Source of the DNA: Pirellulales bacterium
GTDB taxonomy: Bacteria > Planctomycetota > Planctomycetia > Pirellulales > JADZDJ01
NCBI GenBank assembly: GCA_035656635.1
Contig: DASRSD010000104.1
Coordinates: 1 to 45,397, forward strand
Direction of reading: 5' to 3'
Length of the DNA: 45,397 bases
In this document: positions 27,564-36,389 of the stretch, piece after piece
How the letters are laid out: each line of letters opens with the position of its first letter
Position numbering within the stretch: the first letter of the stretch is position 1
The notes under the pieces: generated by a model
What the model saw: the letters and a program-made list of their open reading frames with translations, nothing else
What the model was told of the DNA's origin: nothing
Database searches by the model: none
Position numbers and translations under genes: made by a program

Positions 27564-27742
27564 GAAAGTAATTTACCGGTGGCGTCGGGCAACGAGGAAA
27601 GAATTGTCGGTGCCACAAACATTTTGAAGTGCGCGACGAGCTTCGGCGTCCTTCAGATTTTTGCAGCCCAGCGGTTGCAGTGCGGAGTAGGATAGTTATG
27701 CTAATTGAGTTGATTTCGAATTCCAGGGGGAAAGGAAAAACC

Positions 27743-28414
27743 ATGTCTTACAAAACGATTTTCGTTCGCTGCTTACACTGCCTGATGTTGGCTGCCATTG
27801 TTTCCTATGTGTGCAGTTCCCAGCCGAGCGCGGCCCAATCGGACGGGAAAACATCCGACGCCAAATCATCCGCCGAGTCGCCCATCATTCGGTTTCGCGC
27901 CGGTTCCACCACCCCGTATAAAGATTCCCAGGGCCATACCTGGCTTCCGGACGTAACGACAAAAGAAGGGGGTTTTGAGGAAGGCGACACGATCGATCGG
28001 CCGGACGAAATGGAAATTAAGAACACGAAAGACCCCGCTTTATATCGCAGCGAACATTACAGCATGAAATCGTTCTGGTATAAGGTTCCTAACGGAAAAT
28101 ATGTGATCAAGCTGCACTTTGCCGAAACGTTCGACGGCATTGGCGGACCGGGCGACCGCGTGTTCAGCTTTAAGGTGCAAGACAAGGAATTCAAGGATTT
28201 TGACGTTTGGAAAAAAGCCGGCGGCCCGCAACGGGCTTACATTGAATCGGTGCCGGTGGAAATTACGGATGGGAAATTAAAAATTACATTTACGCCAAAC
28301 GTGGAAAACCCGGAAATCAACGGCATCGAAATCATTCCTGCCGATAAGGCCGCCCTGATGGACAAAGACGCCACGAAAGCATCCGCCGACGAAAAACCGA
28401 CCACGGGAAAATAA
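27743..28414 (+). CDS. Exported malectin-like carbohydrate-binding domain protein
   Basis: 223 residues from the ATG at 27743; signal peptide ~1-31 (LMLAAIVSYVCSSQPSAAQ). The single domain shows malectin signatures: FRAGSTTPYKDSQGHTWLPD, YRSEHYSMKSFWYKVPNGKYVIKLHFAET and ITFTPNVENPEINGIEIIP. Malectin-like domains bind glycans; no catalytic residues are evident. Upstream, TTGCAG and TATGCT (16-bp spacer, ~27674-27701) may serve as a promoter. Divergent from the GH3 gene, so it may belong to the xylan locus as a binding protein. Confidence 0.78.
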   Translation: MSYKTIFVRCLHCLMLAAIVSYVCSSQPSAAQSDGKTSDAKSSAESPIIRFRAGSTTPYKDSQGHTWLPDVTTKEGGFEEGDTIDRPDEMEIKNTKDPALYRSEHYSMKSFWYKVPNGKYVIKLHFAETFDGIGGPGDRVFSFKVQDKEFKDFDVWKKAGGPQRAYIESVPVEITDGKLKITFTPNVENPEINGIEIIPADKAALMDKDATKASADEKPTTGK

Positions 28415-28496
28415 CGACGGTCCTGCTCGCGTTTATCATGGCAAATAATCCGTCATCAATCGCCAACACCATCATTCTTGTGCAAAATACTCACCA

Positions 28497-29015
28497 CTAC
28501 CCGCCGGGATCAGCGGCTGGCGAGACTGTTTGATCGCCATTCAACAATTCTTGGTATCGGGCATCTTCAACCTCCTCGACTTTGCCGCCGTTGAATGCCA
28601 CTTGCCGTTTGCCGGCGATTCCTTGCTCTTCGAAGATCACCGCGTTAACCGCTCCGGGTCCGCCACCGAGCCCATATTTCACACGAAACGGCTGATGATC
28701 TCGCTCCGACATAAACACGGTATCGATGTGATGAGGGTCAATTTGCATCAAAGTCAGATGAGCCGGGCCCATCACATCCGTGATGAACTGCTTGAATTCC
28801 AATTCCCCGTGCGGCCCAGCTCCGTAATGATCCAATTGAAATGCAGAGTAAAGATTTGCCAATCGCTGGATGTTGCTGGTATTCACCGCAGCCACCGCTT
28901 TGCTGACTTGATCGGAGGAATTCACGTTTTCGGCGCAGCCCACCAGACAAAACGTGAATAGCAGGCATGGAAACCAAACCACAAAACAGTTCATTTGCAA
29001 AGTGCGTTCGATCAT
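28497..29015 (-). CDS. Putative lipoprotein, paralogue A of a tandem pair
   Basis: 172 residues. A hydrophobic signal ends in CLVGC, a lipobox. The mature part (VNTSNIQRLANLYSAFQLDHYGAGPHGELEFKQFI...HHIDTVFMSERDHQPFRVKYGLGGGPGAVNAVIFEEQG) matches the upstream neighbour along its whole length. Function not recognised. Last gene of an apparent three-gene unit behind DUF1559. Confidence 0.72.
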   Translation of the reverse strand: MIERTLQMNCFVVWFPCLLFTFCLVGCAENVNSSDQVSKAVAAVNTSNIQRLANLYSAFQLDHYGAGPHGELEFKQFITDVMGPAHLTLMQIDPHHIDTVFMSERDHQPFRVKYGLGGGPGAVNAVIFEEQGIAGKRQVAFNGGKVEEVEDARYQELLNGDQTVSPAADPGG

Positions 29016-29042
29016 GGATGATTCTCTTTGGATAATCGCCCT

Positions 29043-29591
29043 TTATTGCGATTTTCCCGTCCTTTGGCTGCCAGCGCCCGGCAAGGCTGGAGCAGCATTG
29101 GGGTCCGCAGGAGGATGCCATTTACCTGACCACATCTCTTGATATTGAGCGTCGTCCACGTCCATCACAATTCCACCATTCGCACCGACCTGCTTCTTGC
29201 CGTCGACCCCGTCTTGTTCAAACACTACGGCATTGCCGCTGCCATGGCCGCCACTGACCCCGTACCGGATTTTAAAGGGCTTGTGGTCTCGCTCGGAAAT
29301 AAACACACCGTCGATGTTGTTCGGATCGATGTGCATCAACTCCAAACGCGACGGACCCATGTTTTTTTTGATCCACGCTTTAAACTCCGTCTCGTTGGCA
29401 GGCCCCGGGCCATAATGATCAAATTGATAGGCCGAATAGAGGTTGGTCAGCCGCTGAAGGTTACTGCCGTTGACGGCGGCAATTGCACTTGCGCCTTCGT
29501 CGCCCGAACAACCACCCAAAAGTAAAATCGCTGAAAGCAAAAGACAAGATGTGTGCTTCGAGGGCGAAGTGTTCATTCCCGTGGATGGCAT
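29043..29591 (-). CDS. Putative lipoprotein, paralogue B of a tandem pair
   Basis: 182 residues. Signal ends in LLLGGC. The mature sequence repeats the paralogue A pattern: NLQRLTNLYSAYQFDHYGPGPANETEFKAWI, the IDGVFISERDHKPFKIRYGV core and a C-terminal QYQEMWSGKW. AGGAG lies 9 bases before the ATG. The spacing (33 bases to the DUF1559 stop, 27 bases to paralogue A) indicates one operon. Confidence 0.72.
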   Translation of the reverse strand: MPSTGMNTSPSKHTSCLLLSAILLLGGCSGDEGASAIAAVNGSNLQRLTNLYSAYQFDHYGPGPANETEFKAWIKKNMGPSRLELMHIDPNNIDGVFISERDHKPFKIRYGVSGGHGSGNAVVFEQDGVDGKKQVGANGGIVMDVDDAQYQEMWSGKWHPPADPNAAPALPGAGSQRTGKSQ

Positions 29592-29623
29592 TACACCTGT
29601 CTCCTCGATGGCCAGGGCACGGA

Positions 29624-30844
29624 CTAAAAAGCGCTCGAATCGACAGTCTGGCCGTCATCGCGCACGGCTAATCGGGCAAAAATGCCGGAATTTGCTGCGT
29701 CGAGATCGGTTGTTCCCCATTTGACCGTGAAGTCCATGTTGGTTGACAGCGGATGAACGGAGCCATCGCCGAAGACCGCTATAAAAACATTTTTGTGCGC
29801 GGTTCCAAATCCTTGTTCGGACTGACGGGTGCCAAAGACCGATCGGCTAAGCTCATCGTTTTGGAAGGTGGGAAAGCTGCCTGCTCGAATGCAACGCAAA
29901 GTATCCCAATGGGCGCCATGCGGCCAACCAGGCTCCTGCCAATAACCGGTGGCGGTGGAAAGCCCCTGCCATTGATAGAATTTGGACCATACCCCCTCTT
30001 CTGTGACTGCAATTGTTTTCGAAAGCCCGTCGGAAACTTGAGGTGGTTTCAAGAGGAAACCGGGCCACGAGCTTTTGTTGTGACCGGCTTTCATAAACAT
30101 TCCGCGATAAACCCGGTGAACCTCATCTGTCGGAACTGAAGGCGCTCCAGTTGCGCCCGCTGTGGCGCCATAGTGGTTCCATTGCCAATCCGAATTTTGA
30201 AAGTCCGACATAATGCCAACGTAGTCGTTAACGTGATACAAGTGAGCGGTGTCGGTGAGCAAGCTGGTGCGATCTCCCCGCGTAGGGCAGTTAAACATGG
30301 GAATTTGAATTTCGGCCAGGTCCTTGCCTCCCAATGCAGTTAAATTATGCTCGCCAACATCGCGCCCCAACTGATACAGTTGCAGTTCTTCCATGTATGG
30401 AAGAATTTGATACATCCAGCTTCCTCGCTCAAACCCATACAGAGCAGTGGTATCCCATTGCGAAGTGCCGTCAACGTTATCGACATTGGCGCCGGCGGTG
30501 GGAAAATACTTCTTGGCATCCAGATGACTGTGAATCGCCAGACCAATTTGCTTGAGGTTGTTGACGCACTGACTGCGACGGGCCGCTTCCCGCGCCGCTT
30601 GCACTGCAGGCAATAATAGCGCAATGAGAATGCCGATGATGGCAATGACCACCAGCAACTCGACCAGCGTGAAGCCCGTTTCAGCGGCCGAAGTTTGACG
30701 AGGGAGCGCTAGGTCGCTACCGGGCTGCCGATCCTCGGGTCCCGGCCTATTCGCTGATCGCTGAGCAATGATCACTGATTTTTGCGAACCGAGATGCAGA
30801 TCGGCGCGCATAAACCAACATAAGAAACTCGAATTGTGCTTCAT
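29624..30844 (-). CDS. DUF1559 domain protein with type IV pilin-like N-terminus
   Basis: 406 residues. An unusually long ~57-residue leader precedes [34 protein letters not shown]. The C-terminus has the DUF1559 variant [17 protein letters not shown]. The ATG at 30844 has GGGGG 7 bases upstream. It heads the unit with the two lipoprotein paralogues. Confidence 0.88.
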   Translation of the reverse strand: MKHNSSFLCWFMRADLHLGSQKSVIIAQRSANRPGPEDRQPGSDLALPRQTSAAETGFTLVELLVVIAIIGILIALLLPAVQAAREAARRSQCVNNLKQIGLAIHSHLDAKKYFPTAGANVDNVDGTSQWDTTALYGFERGSWMYQILPYMEELQLYQLGRDVGEHNLTALGGKDLAEIQIPMFNCPTRGDRTSLLTDTAHLYHVNDYVGIMSDFQNSDWQWNHYGATAGATGAPSVPTDEVHRVYRGMFMKAGHNKSSWPGFLLKPPQVSDGLSKTIAVTEEGVWSKFYQWQGLSTATGYWQEPGWPHGAHWDTLRCIRAGSFPTFQNDELSRSVFGTRQSEQGFGTAHKNVFIAVFGDGSVHPLSTNMDFTVKWGTTDLDAANSGIFARLAVRDDGQTVDSSAF

Positions 30845-30946
30845 GGCACAACCCCCATAAGTTTTTCATCCCCACTAACGCAAGAATTGCGCTAAACCAA
30901 TCCAATTAGTTTAACAAAATTCGACCCAAGCTACCATTGTACTATT

Positions 30947-30984
30947 AAAACCGCTCCTGGCGCGGTGCAGCGCGCCAGGAGCGG
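30947..30984 (-). terminator. Rho-independent terminator of the PEP-CTERM gene at 31042
   Basis: A perfect 14-bp stem (CCGCTCCTGGCGCG / CGCGCCAGGAGCGG) with a 6-base loop at 30951-30984 is followed on the minus strand by TTTT. It lies 58 bases after the stop codon of the upstream gene and separates it from the DUF1559 unit. Confidence 0.8.
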
Positions 30985-31041
30985 CGAGGGTATGTCAAAG
31001 CATTCCGTTTTCCCACTTACGGAAATTCAAAAGTTACTCCT

Positions 31042-32040
31042 TTACTTTCGCTTTCGCGCGCCCCACAACAACGCGGGAGCTGCCAAACCCAACAAAACCA
31101 GCGTGCCGGGCTCGGGTACCGCGGCAATCTGAAAGCCGGCGAGGTAGCTGGTATCTGCGTTTTGTCCACCGTTGTCGTTGGCAGCATCCGTCGAAATTCC
31201 ATTGCCACCCCAACCATAAACCGTCAGCGATCCGGTCGCGTCTGTGGTAAGCGTAAATACTGCGGGCGCAGGCGTGGTGCCAGCGGTCCAGGTAATTGAC
31301 TGCTCATCGTGCGGAGCCACAAAGTCGCCCGCAGCAACAAAGGTATAACCAGCGGGAAGTAAGGAGGCGCTATCCGGATTCCAGCCAAAGTGATTATCGA
31401 CGGTGGTGTTAGACCAAGGGGCCGTGGCGGTCCAATTTGTCGTGTGGCTGCCCGAGCTGTCATACGAATAAAGAGCGATCTCATACGGTGTGGAAGGAGT
31501 AAGCCCCGACACTGCAAGTTGTAGGTAGTTCGTGCTTTGAACGTTGCTGTTGGTACCTGCGAACTCGAAGTCACGGAACAAATCGCTATCGCTAGCGGCG
31601 CCTGAAGGACTACCACGATCACGTCCATTCAACGATGCGATGCCGCTAACTTGGCCATAATTCGATGCGGTGCCCGGTATACTAAGCGTGACGTTCGCAG
31701 AACCAAAGTTCTTCGTAATGCTGGCTGCGGCATTCGTCGGCGACGCTGCACTATTAGGTAGCTGGATACCATCACCGTTTGTACTCGCCGGACCGCCCCA
31801 AGAAGACCATGTCACGCCAAACGGATCAGGACTTAACGTTGGACTACCACTGGGACCATTGGAACCTTCCGTCGTCGTGTTATTGCTGGCAATAACACCG
31901 CCGTTAATATCGACTGAAACTACAAGATTCGATGTTAACGGAGAAGTAAAATTCCCCGTAGAGGCCAAGGCGGCCGTTACCGAAATCATTAGGCCAAGAA
32001 CTACAGCAAAAGCTGTGAACCCCCTCAGAATCTTCGACAT
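31042..32040 (-). CDS. Secreted PEP-CTERM protein of unknown function
   Basis: 332 residues from the ATG at 32040, with GAGGGAGG 5 bases upstream; signal peptide ILRGFTAFAVVLGLMISVTAALA. The mature region is Ser/Thr/Asn-rich and probably all-beta, e.g. YEIALYSYDSSGSHTTNWTATAPW. The tail VPEPGTLVLLGLAAPALLWGARKRK is a PEP-CTERM signal. No catalytic motif was recognised. Confidence 0.7.
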   Translation of the reverse strand: MSKILRGFTAFAVVLGLMISVTAALASTGNFTSPLTSNLVVSVDINGGVIASNNTTTEGSNGPSGSPTLSPDPFGVTWSSWGGPASTNGDGIQLPNSAASPTNAAASITKNFGSANVTLSIPGTASNYGQVSGIASLNGRDRGSPSGAASDSDLFRDFEFAGTNSNVQSTNYLQLAVSGLTPSTPYEIALYSYDSSGSHTTNWTATAPWSNTTVDNHFGWNPDSASLLPAGYTFVAAGDFVAPHDEQSITWTAGTTPAPAVFTLTTDATGSLTVYGWGGNGISTDAANDNGGQNADTSYLAGFQIAAVPEPGTLVLLGLAAPALLWGARKRK

Positions 32041-32264
32041 AAGACCCTCCCTCAAAAACAAGGATGTGTCACTCTCAGCTACCGGAAAGCTGACAATCAA
32101 CGCTGCACTGCCTCATCTACCGGCGCTTCCGTTCCGTAGCGACATCCTCGATCGGCTGCGAAATGAATCGCAACCAGTCGGGCCTCTGCTCTAATTGTTC
32201 ACCGTTGCTATTGTGGCGCGAAACTCTATTCGCTGCAAGCAAATTCTGAAAAAAATCACAATTT
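32041..32264. other. Leader region with two short inverted repeats
   Basis: 224 bases without a gene. TCAGCT-accggaa-AGCTGA (32075-32093) would form a stem in the leader of the PEP-CTERM mRNA, and TGCGA-N6-TCGCA (32157-32172) lies further upstream. No clear sigma-70 hexamer pair was found. Confidence 0.35.
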
Positions 32265-33485
32265 TTAGGAGATTCTATTCCGACGTCGTCTTCGCGCCCA
32301 TAGTAACCCAGTGCCTGCCAGGCTCAAAAGCACAAGCGAAGACGGCTCGGGCACCGCGGTAACGCTGCCATGACCTGCTATCAAGTAATTCAGAAGGGCT
32401 TGCACGTCCATATTGTTGAATTTGGACCCGCCCGTCACGTCGGCATATTGGCCAATGTTGCTGGCCGTTACACCGTGGGAACCGGGAGTGCCATTGCCAA
32501 AATCGGTCGACAAATAGCCGCTGGTGTTGGTTAAGGCCAGCTCCAAAGCGCCGATGTCTTTGGAATCGACATGGCCATCGAAGTTCAAATCTCCCAGTAA
32601 AATGCTGGGAGTCGCAGCATAGACGGCCATATACAAATCGCGTGTGACGCCAGAAAAAGCTAAGTGATTGCGATTGAGGGTATTATCGGGAATTTGGCCG
32701 CCGGCCACTTTGTATCCCTCGCCGCCGTCGTAAAAATGCGCTTTCGCCGCGGGACTGGTGTTGCTGTCCATCGTTCCGCTGCTGCGTTGTAGAAACACCG
32801 TGCCGGTTTGATCGTTTCCCCACAATTCGAATGCGTACAAGTGACCGGCTTGCAAGGCGATTTGATCGCTGCCGGTGAAATTAAATTCAAAAAAGCGCTC
32901 CGGACCGGGGTTTGGATTGTACGTTACAATGTCACCGCTGCCGCCACCCAGCAAATCGGTTTTGTTATAGCCGTTCGGTCCTGGAACGTAGTCGGTCCAG
33001 TTTCGATATGGATTGCTTCCGGCAGGGGCGTCCGCTGTGGGTCCAGCGTAACCGGCCGAACCAGGAATGCCAAAGTCATATAAATGGACCGTCTGATTAA
33101 ACCCGTTTGGATTGGTATTCCCCGTACCACCGCCGGCAATAAATGCAATCGCACCCAAGTTAAAGTTGGTTGACGGCGTAAACGTTTCCGCCAGAATGCC
33201 ACCGTTATCAACCGATTCACCTACGACAACGACATTGGCGCCGCCGTTGGTGCCCAATTGCAATCCCGTGGGGAAGATTTGGTCGGAAAATGTTTCGACT
33301 TGAGGTCCTCCGCCGGCTTGAATGCTGATTCCTGCCGCGCCGCCAACGGGCCATAACACCTGTCCAGTGGAAGCAAATGCATCGTTGGTTGAGGTTATGC
33401 CAGCCCAGCTATATGCGCAGGGCATGAGCCAGGCAATCATGGCACAAAAGCCAATGCAGGAAGCGCGTTTAATGAAGGTCAACAT
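32265..33485 (-). CDS. Secreted dockerin + PEP-CTERM protein, function unknown
   Basis: 406 residues. Signal peptide ~1-28 (IGFCAMIAWLMPCAYSWA), then a ~260-residue mature domain (FSDQIFPTGLQLGTNGGANVVVVGES...YAFELWGNDQTGTVFLQRSSGTM). A dockerin pair (GDLNFDGHVDSKDI and ADVTGGSKFNNMDV; the second loop is degenerate) and the tail VPEPSSLVLLSLAGTGLLWARRRRR follow. AAGGAG lies 7 bases before the ATG. Its promoter region shares a ~70-bp block with the GH10 gene next door, so it is probably co-regulated with xylan breakdown. Confidence 0.72.
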   Translation of the reverse strand: MLTFIKRASCIGFCAMIAWLMPCAYSWAGITSTNDAFASTGQVLWPVGGAAGISIQAGGGPQVETFSDQIFPTGLQLGTNGGANVVVVGESVDNGGILAETFTPSTNFNLGAIAFIAGGGTGNTNPNGFNQTVHLYDFGIPGSAGYAGPTADAPAGSNPYRNWTDYVPGPNGYNKTDLLGGGSGDIVTYNPNPGPERFFEFNFTGSDQIALQAGHLYAFELWGNDQTGTVFLQRSSGTMDSNTSPAAKAHFYDGGEGYKVAGGQIPDNTLNRNHLAFSGVTRDLYMAVYAATPSILLGDLNFDGHVDSKDIGALELALTNTSGYLSTDFGNGTPGSHGVTASNIGQYADVTGGSKFNNMDVQALLNYLIAGHGSVTAVPEPSSLVLLSLAGTGLLWARRRRRNRIS

Positions 33486-33501
33486 GGTATTACTCCTTCA
33501 C

Positions 33502-33512
33502 CCAGAAGTTCT
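33502..33512. promoter_or_regulatory. 11-bp palindrome just upstream of the ribosome site
   Basis: CAGAAGTTCTG is symmetrical around one base and lies about 17 bases before the start codon of the dockerin gene, in its leader. Confidence 0.25.
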
Positions 33513-33632
33513 GTTTGTACGAGGCGCAATGCGATGGGGCGGCCGCGCCGACCTACAGCAGATTTAGAACACCCCCATAAACCGGTGCGATTCCCCCCAG
33601 CATACTTCGAGCGAACCGCAAGACTTGTAGCA

Positions 33633-33695
33633 TTTATCCGTTTTTGCAGTCGGATAAACGCTGCTTATTATGCCATCGCTTTCCCCCCAATACAA
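33633..33695 (-). promoter_or_regulatory. Shared promoter-operator cassette, copy 1
   Basis: On the minus strand: -35 TTGTAT (33695-33690), 17-bp spacer, -10 CATAAT (33672-33667). Then, at the expected transcription start, the inverted repeat TTTATCCG-N10-CGGATAAA (33633-33658). The -35 and its flank (CAATACAAGAACTTTT on the plus strand, 33688-33703) and the operator core (CCGTTTTTGCAGT) are identical to copy 2 at 36218-36288. It would drive the dockerin gene with a leader of about 175 nt. Confidence 0.65.
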
Positions 33696-33829
33696 GAACT
33701 TTTTATGGAGGAACCGCGAGTCCCCCTATATATACTGGCTGAGACGGGCCTGCCTTGATGGCCTCACGGCCACGACCATGGCTTGGGGCGTCAAGAAAAT
33801 GTGGGATGCGGCAACGAACTACTTGCCGC

Positions 33830-35962
33830 TTAAATCCGCGCCGACCGCCTGTTGCGTTGTGTTTTGTGGCGACGGTTCAGGCCGATCAGTGCCAAACCGC
33901 CCAAGCCCAATAGCGCTAGGCCCGTCGGTTCAGGAACGGCGACGGAGCTTCCGCCGCCGGATAACAACAGATTAAGCAGTGCTTGTATGTCGATGTTGTT
34001 TACTTGGCCATCATGATTGATGTCGCCAATGGAGGTCACATAGCTCGAGCCGTTTGTCGCTTCAAAACTCGCCAAATTTACGAGGGCACTCAGCATGGCG
34101 GGGATATCAGCACTGGTTAAATGACCATCCCCGTTAAAATCCCCCAACACAACTGGCACGCTGATCGAATAGCTATTTGTCGAGGGATTAAAATTGAAAG
34201 TGTAGGTTTTGCCATTAATGAGGGCTTGATAGTCACCATAGAACGCTGAGTCCGGCAACGTCACGCTTCCATCGGCATTGATCGTGCCTGTCATGTTGGT
34301 GATCCAGGAGTTGTGCAAAGCTTCGTAGGCTGTCCCGGCGGCCGTAATTTGGAAACTGGAGTTATACAAAACGGAACCCTGCGCGCCCGAAAATTGATTC
34401 GTGTAAGCCAATAAGCCCCACAGCGTGAAACCAGTCATTTGAGGCGTACCAAAGGCCAGCGTCATCGCGGTCGTCAGCGATGTGGCCTCAACGGATGCAG
34501 TGCCGGTGGTTTCGCCAAATTCGGTGACTTCCAGCGGAAGCCCTTGAGCAGCCAAGTTTTGCCAGGTTGCATAGGCGCGCGCCGGATCTACTTCGCTGCC
34601 ATTCGTGCCGACGCCCGGCGTGTTATACCATTCGGTGCCAATCCCGGTGACCGCGCCCGAGTTAGGGGTACCGCCGCCGCTGCCGTTGCTGATGCCATTG
34701 CGAATCGATTCAATGTGCTGCTGGTACCATTGTCCGAATTGGTCGGAATTGTTATTCAGAACATTGTATTCGTTGGTGAAGAGCTTGGTCGTGGCGCCGG
34801 CGTTGGTGACCGCGGTTTGTACCTGGTTATACAGACCAGCCGTCCAGCCGGCGCCACCGTTGGGGTTGGTAGCGCCCATTGTGGTCCAATAGTCGTCATT
34901 ATTGGCGCTATTGCTGTTGGCCGCCCCCGTGTGATAACTCTCGTTGTAGACATCCAGTTCGGAGTACTCAGTTGCTCGCGGCTTGCCGGTGATGCTATCG
35001 GTGCCTCCCACGTAACTGGCAATACGATTGTTGAGCCTAGTAGTAATGGCGCTGGTATTGTTACCGGAGAAATCCGAATTAATGTCCGTGGGTTGCTGCG
35101 ATCCCCAAACCACATTGTGCATGCGCACGCGCATGCCGTAATGTGAAGCATAATTCAGCAATCGATCAACACTCTGAAGTTGCCCCGCTGTGTCGCTTTC
35201 GCTCCATTTGCCGGCATTTTCTGGCGTAACACTATTAAAATCCTGATTGAGAATATTCGTATACTTCGTTTGTGTAGAAGTGTACGTTTGCGTGTTCCCA
35301 GGCGATAGCGGAATGTATGTGCTGATGCCGTCTAGCACTGCCGTCCCCCACTTGAAAGCCGAGTTCGTTTCTTGGAGCGTGATCGGCGTGCCAGCTTTGA
35401 CCCCCTGCACGGTCAAGTTCATTGGAGCTTCGCGAAAATTACTGATGTAGGTGTTCGCCGCGTTCGTTGCGTCGGTAGCGGCAGCGGTGCTGCTGATATT
35501 GTCATTGGCGAACGTAGCAGTTCCTCCGCTGACGGTATTCACTTTGAGGTTATTGACCGCAAATGATTTGTTGACCCCATTATCGTAATCGCGCTGGACT
35601 TGGACGAAGTAGGTGCCGGGAGTGTTATTAGGACCACCGGGCAAAAAGACATTCTGCGTGTCGTAGTCCGTCGCTGAACTGCCACTGATGTTGAAGCCGA
35701 ATGTCGAATTGGCGATAACCAAATTCATGTGTGCGGTCGAGCCTGTGCCGGTGGCATTCACATCGAAATTGATCGTGGCGCCGCCGGGGGGCACGACGAG
35801 ATAAGTACCGATATATCCGGTTTGACTCAAAGTGGTACTCTGCGTTCCCAACGACTTATAAGCAAGATTACCGGCGGTGAGAGACGTCTGTGACCACGCG
35901 GACGTTGCGGCCCCGATCAGTGTCGCGCTGCATATGATCAAGCAAGGCCAAGACTGGCGCAT
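33830..35962 (-). CDS. Divergent GH10 endo-xylanase with dockerin and PEP-CTERM tail (second copy)
   Basis: 710 residues. Signal peptide ~1-25 and a ribosome site AGAGG 5 bases before the ATG. A beta-rich N-terminal domain (~26-150, with TLSQTGYIGTYLVVPPG) resembles that of the 17772 protein (TLTQNGYLGTYVNLAQPG). The GH10 barrel shows FNSVTPENAGKWSE, MRVRMHNVVWGSQQP, acid/base E341 in LDVYNESYHTG and nucleophile E481 in LEVTEFG, with GFTLWG after it. As in the first copy the second His of HTLVWH is Gly. Dockerin loops GDFNGDGHLTSADI and GDINHDGQVNNIDI (~606-668) precede VPEPTGLALLGLGGLALIGLNRRHK. Confidence 0.88.
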   Translation of the reverse strand: MRQSWPCLIICSATLIGAATSAWSQTSLTAGNLAYKSLGTQSTTLSQTGYIGTYLVVPPGGATINFDVNATGTGSTAHMNLVIANSTFGFNISGSSATDYDTQNVFLPGGPNNTPGTYFVQVQRDYDNGVNKSFAVNNLKVNTVSGGTATFANDNISSTAAATDATNAANTYISNFREAPMNLTVQGVKAGTPITLQETNSAFKWGTAVLDGISTYIPLSPGNTQTYTSTQTKYTNILNQDFNSVTPENAGKWSESDTAGQLQSVDRLLNYASHYGMRVRMHNVVWGSQQPTDINSDFSGNNTSAITTRLNNRIASYVGGTDSITGKPRATEYSELDVYNESYHTGAANSNSANNDDYWTTMGATNPNGGAGWTAGLYNQVQTAVTNAGATTKLFTNEYNVLNNNSDQFGQWYQQHIESIRNGISNGSGGGTPNSGAVTGIGTEWYNTPGVGTNGSEVDPARAYATWQNLAAQGLPLEVTEFGETTGTASVEATSLTTAMTLAFGTPQMTGFTLWGLLAYTNQFSGAQGSVLYNSSFQITAAGTAYEALHNSWITNMTGTINADGSVTLPDSAFYGDYQALINGKTYTFNFNPSTNSYSISVPVVLGDFNGDGHLTSADIPAMLSALVNLASFEATNGSSYVTSIGDINHDGQVNNIDIQALLNLLLSGGGSSVAVPEPTGLALLGLGGLALIGLNRRHKTQRNRRSARI

Positions 35963-36389
35963 GAATGCCTCTCCCTAAACGGCAAAAACTGTTTCAATTT
36001 TACCGTTTTAATGGTCAGACCAACTACCGTCGGGGCATCATGGGGTTTGCTGCGAAATAACCAGACAGCACCGATCCGACGATCGATATATCATATCCAA
36101 TACAACGATGGCAGCAGGAACGCTACCGGGGAGAGGCCACACGGCCAGAACACCCCCCAAAGCGCGATCAGTTTAAAACCCCCTGGCACCTTCATTTGAT
36201 CGGAAGCAAACTTCCGACGTTATCCGTTTTTGCAGTCAGATAACGGTGATTATTATGTCGTCTCACCACAAGCAATACAAGAACTTTTACCAGCGACCCT
36301 CCACCATAGCGTAGGAAACTGTGATTTTGGCGCCATTTACAAAGAACGTCGTGTTGCCATCCGCCGAATTGATCTGTGCGCCGCTGGCG
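35963..36389. other. Intergenic region, regulatory
   Basis: 427 bases without a convincing gene. It contains promoter-operator copy 2 and a long leader (~280 nt) of the xylanase gene; the end near 36389 is the 3' flank of the esterase gene. Confidence 0.5.
36218..36280 (-). promoter_or_regulatory. Shared promoter-operator cassette, copy 2
   Basis: On the minus strand: -35 TTGTAT (36280-36275), 17-bp spacer, -10 CATAAT (36257-36252), then the inverted repeat CGTTATCcG-N10-CaGATAACG (36218-36245), 9-bp arms with one mismatch. Spacer length, hexamers and the distance from -10 to operator match copy 1, while the spacer sequence itself has diverged, which argues for selection on these elements. 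It would drive the GH10 gene at 35962. Confidence 0.65.

Larger units (their letters stand above)
33486..33829. other. Intergenic region, regulatory
   Basis: 344 bases without a gene. It holds the promoter-operator copy 1 and a leader palindrome; the part nearest 33829 is the 3' flank of the xylanase gene and shows no clear terminator. Confidence 0.5.
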
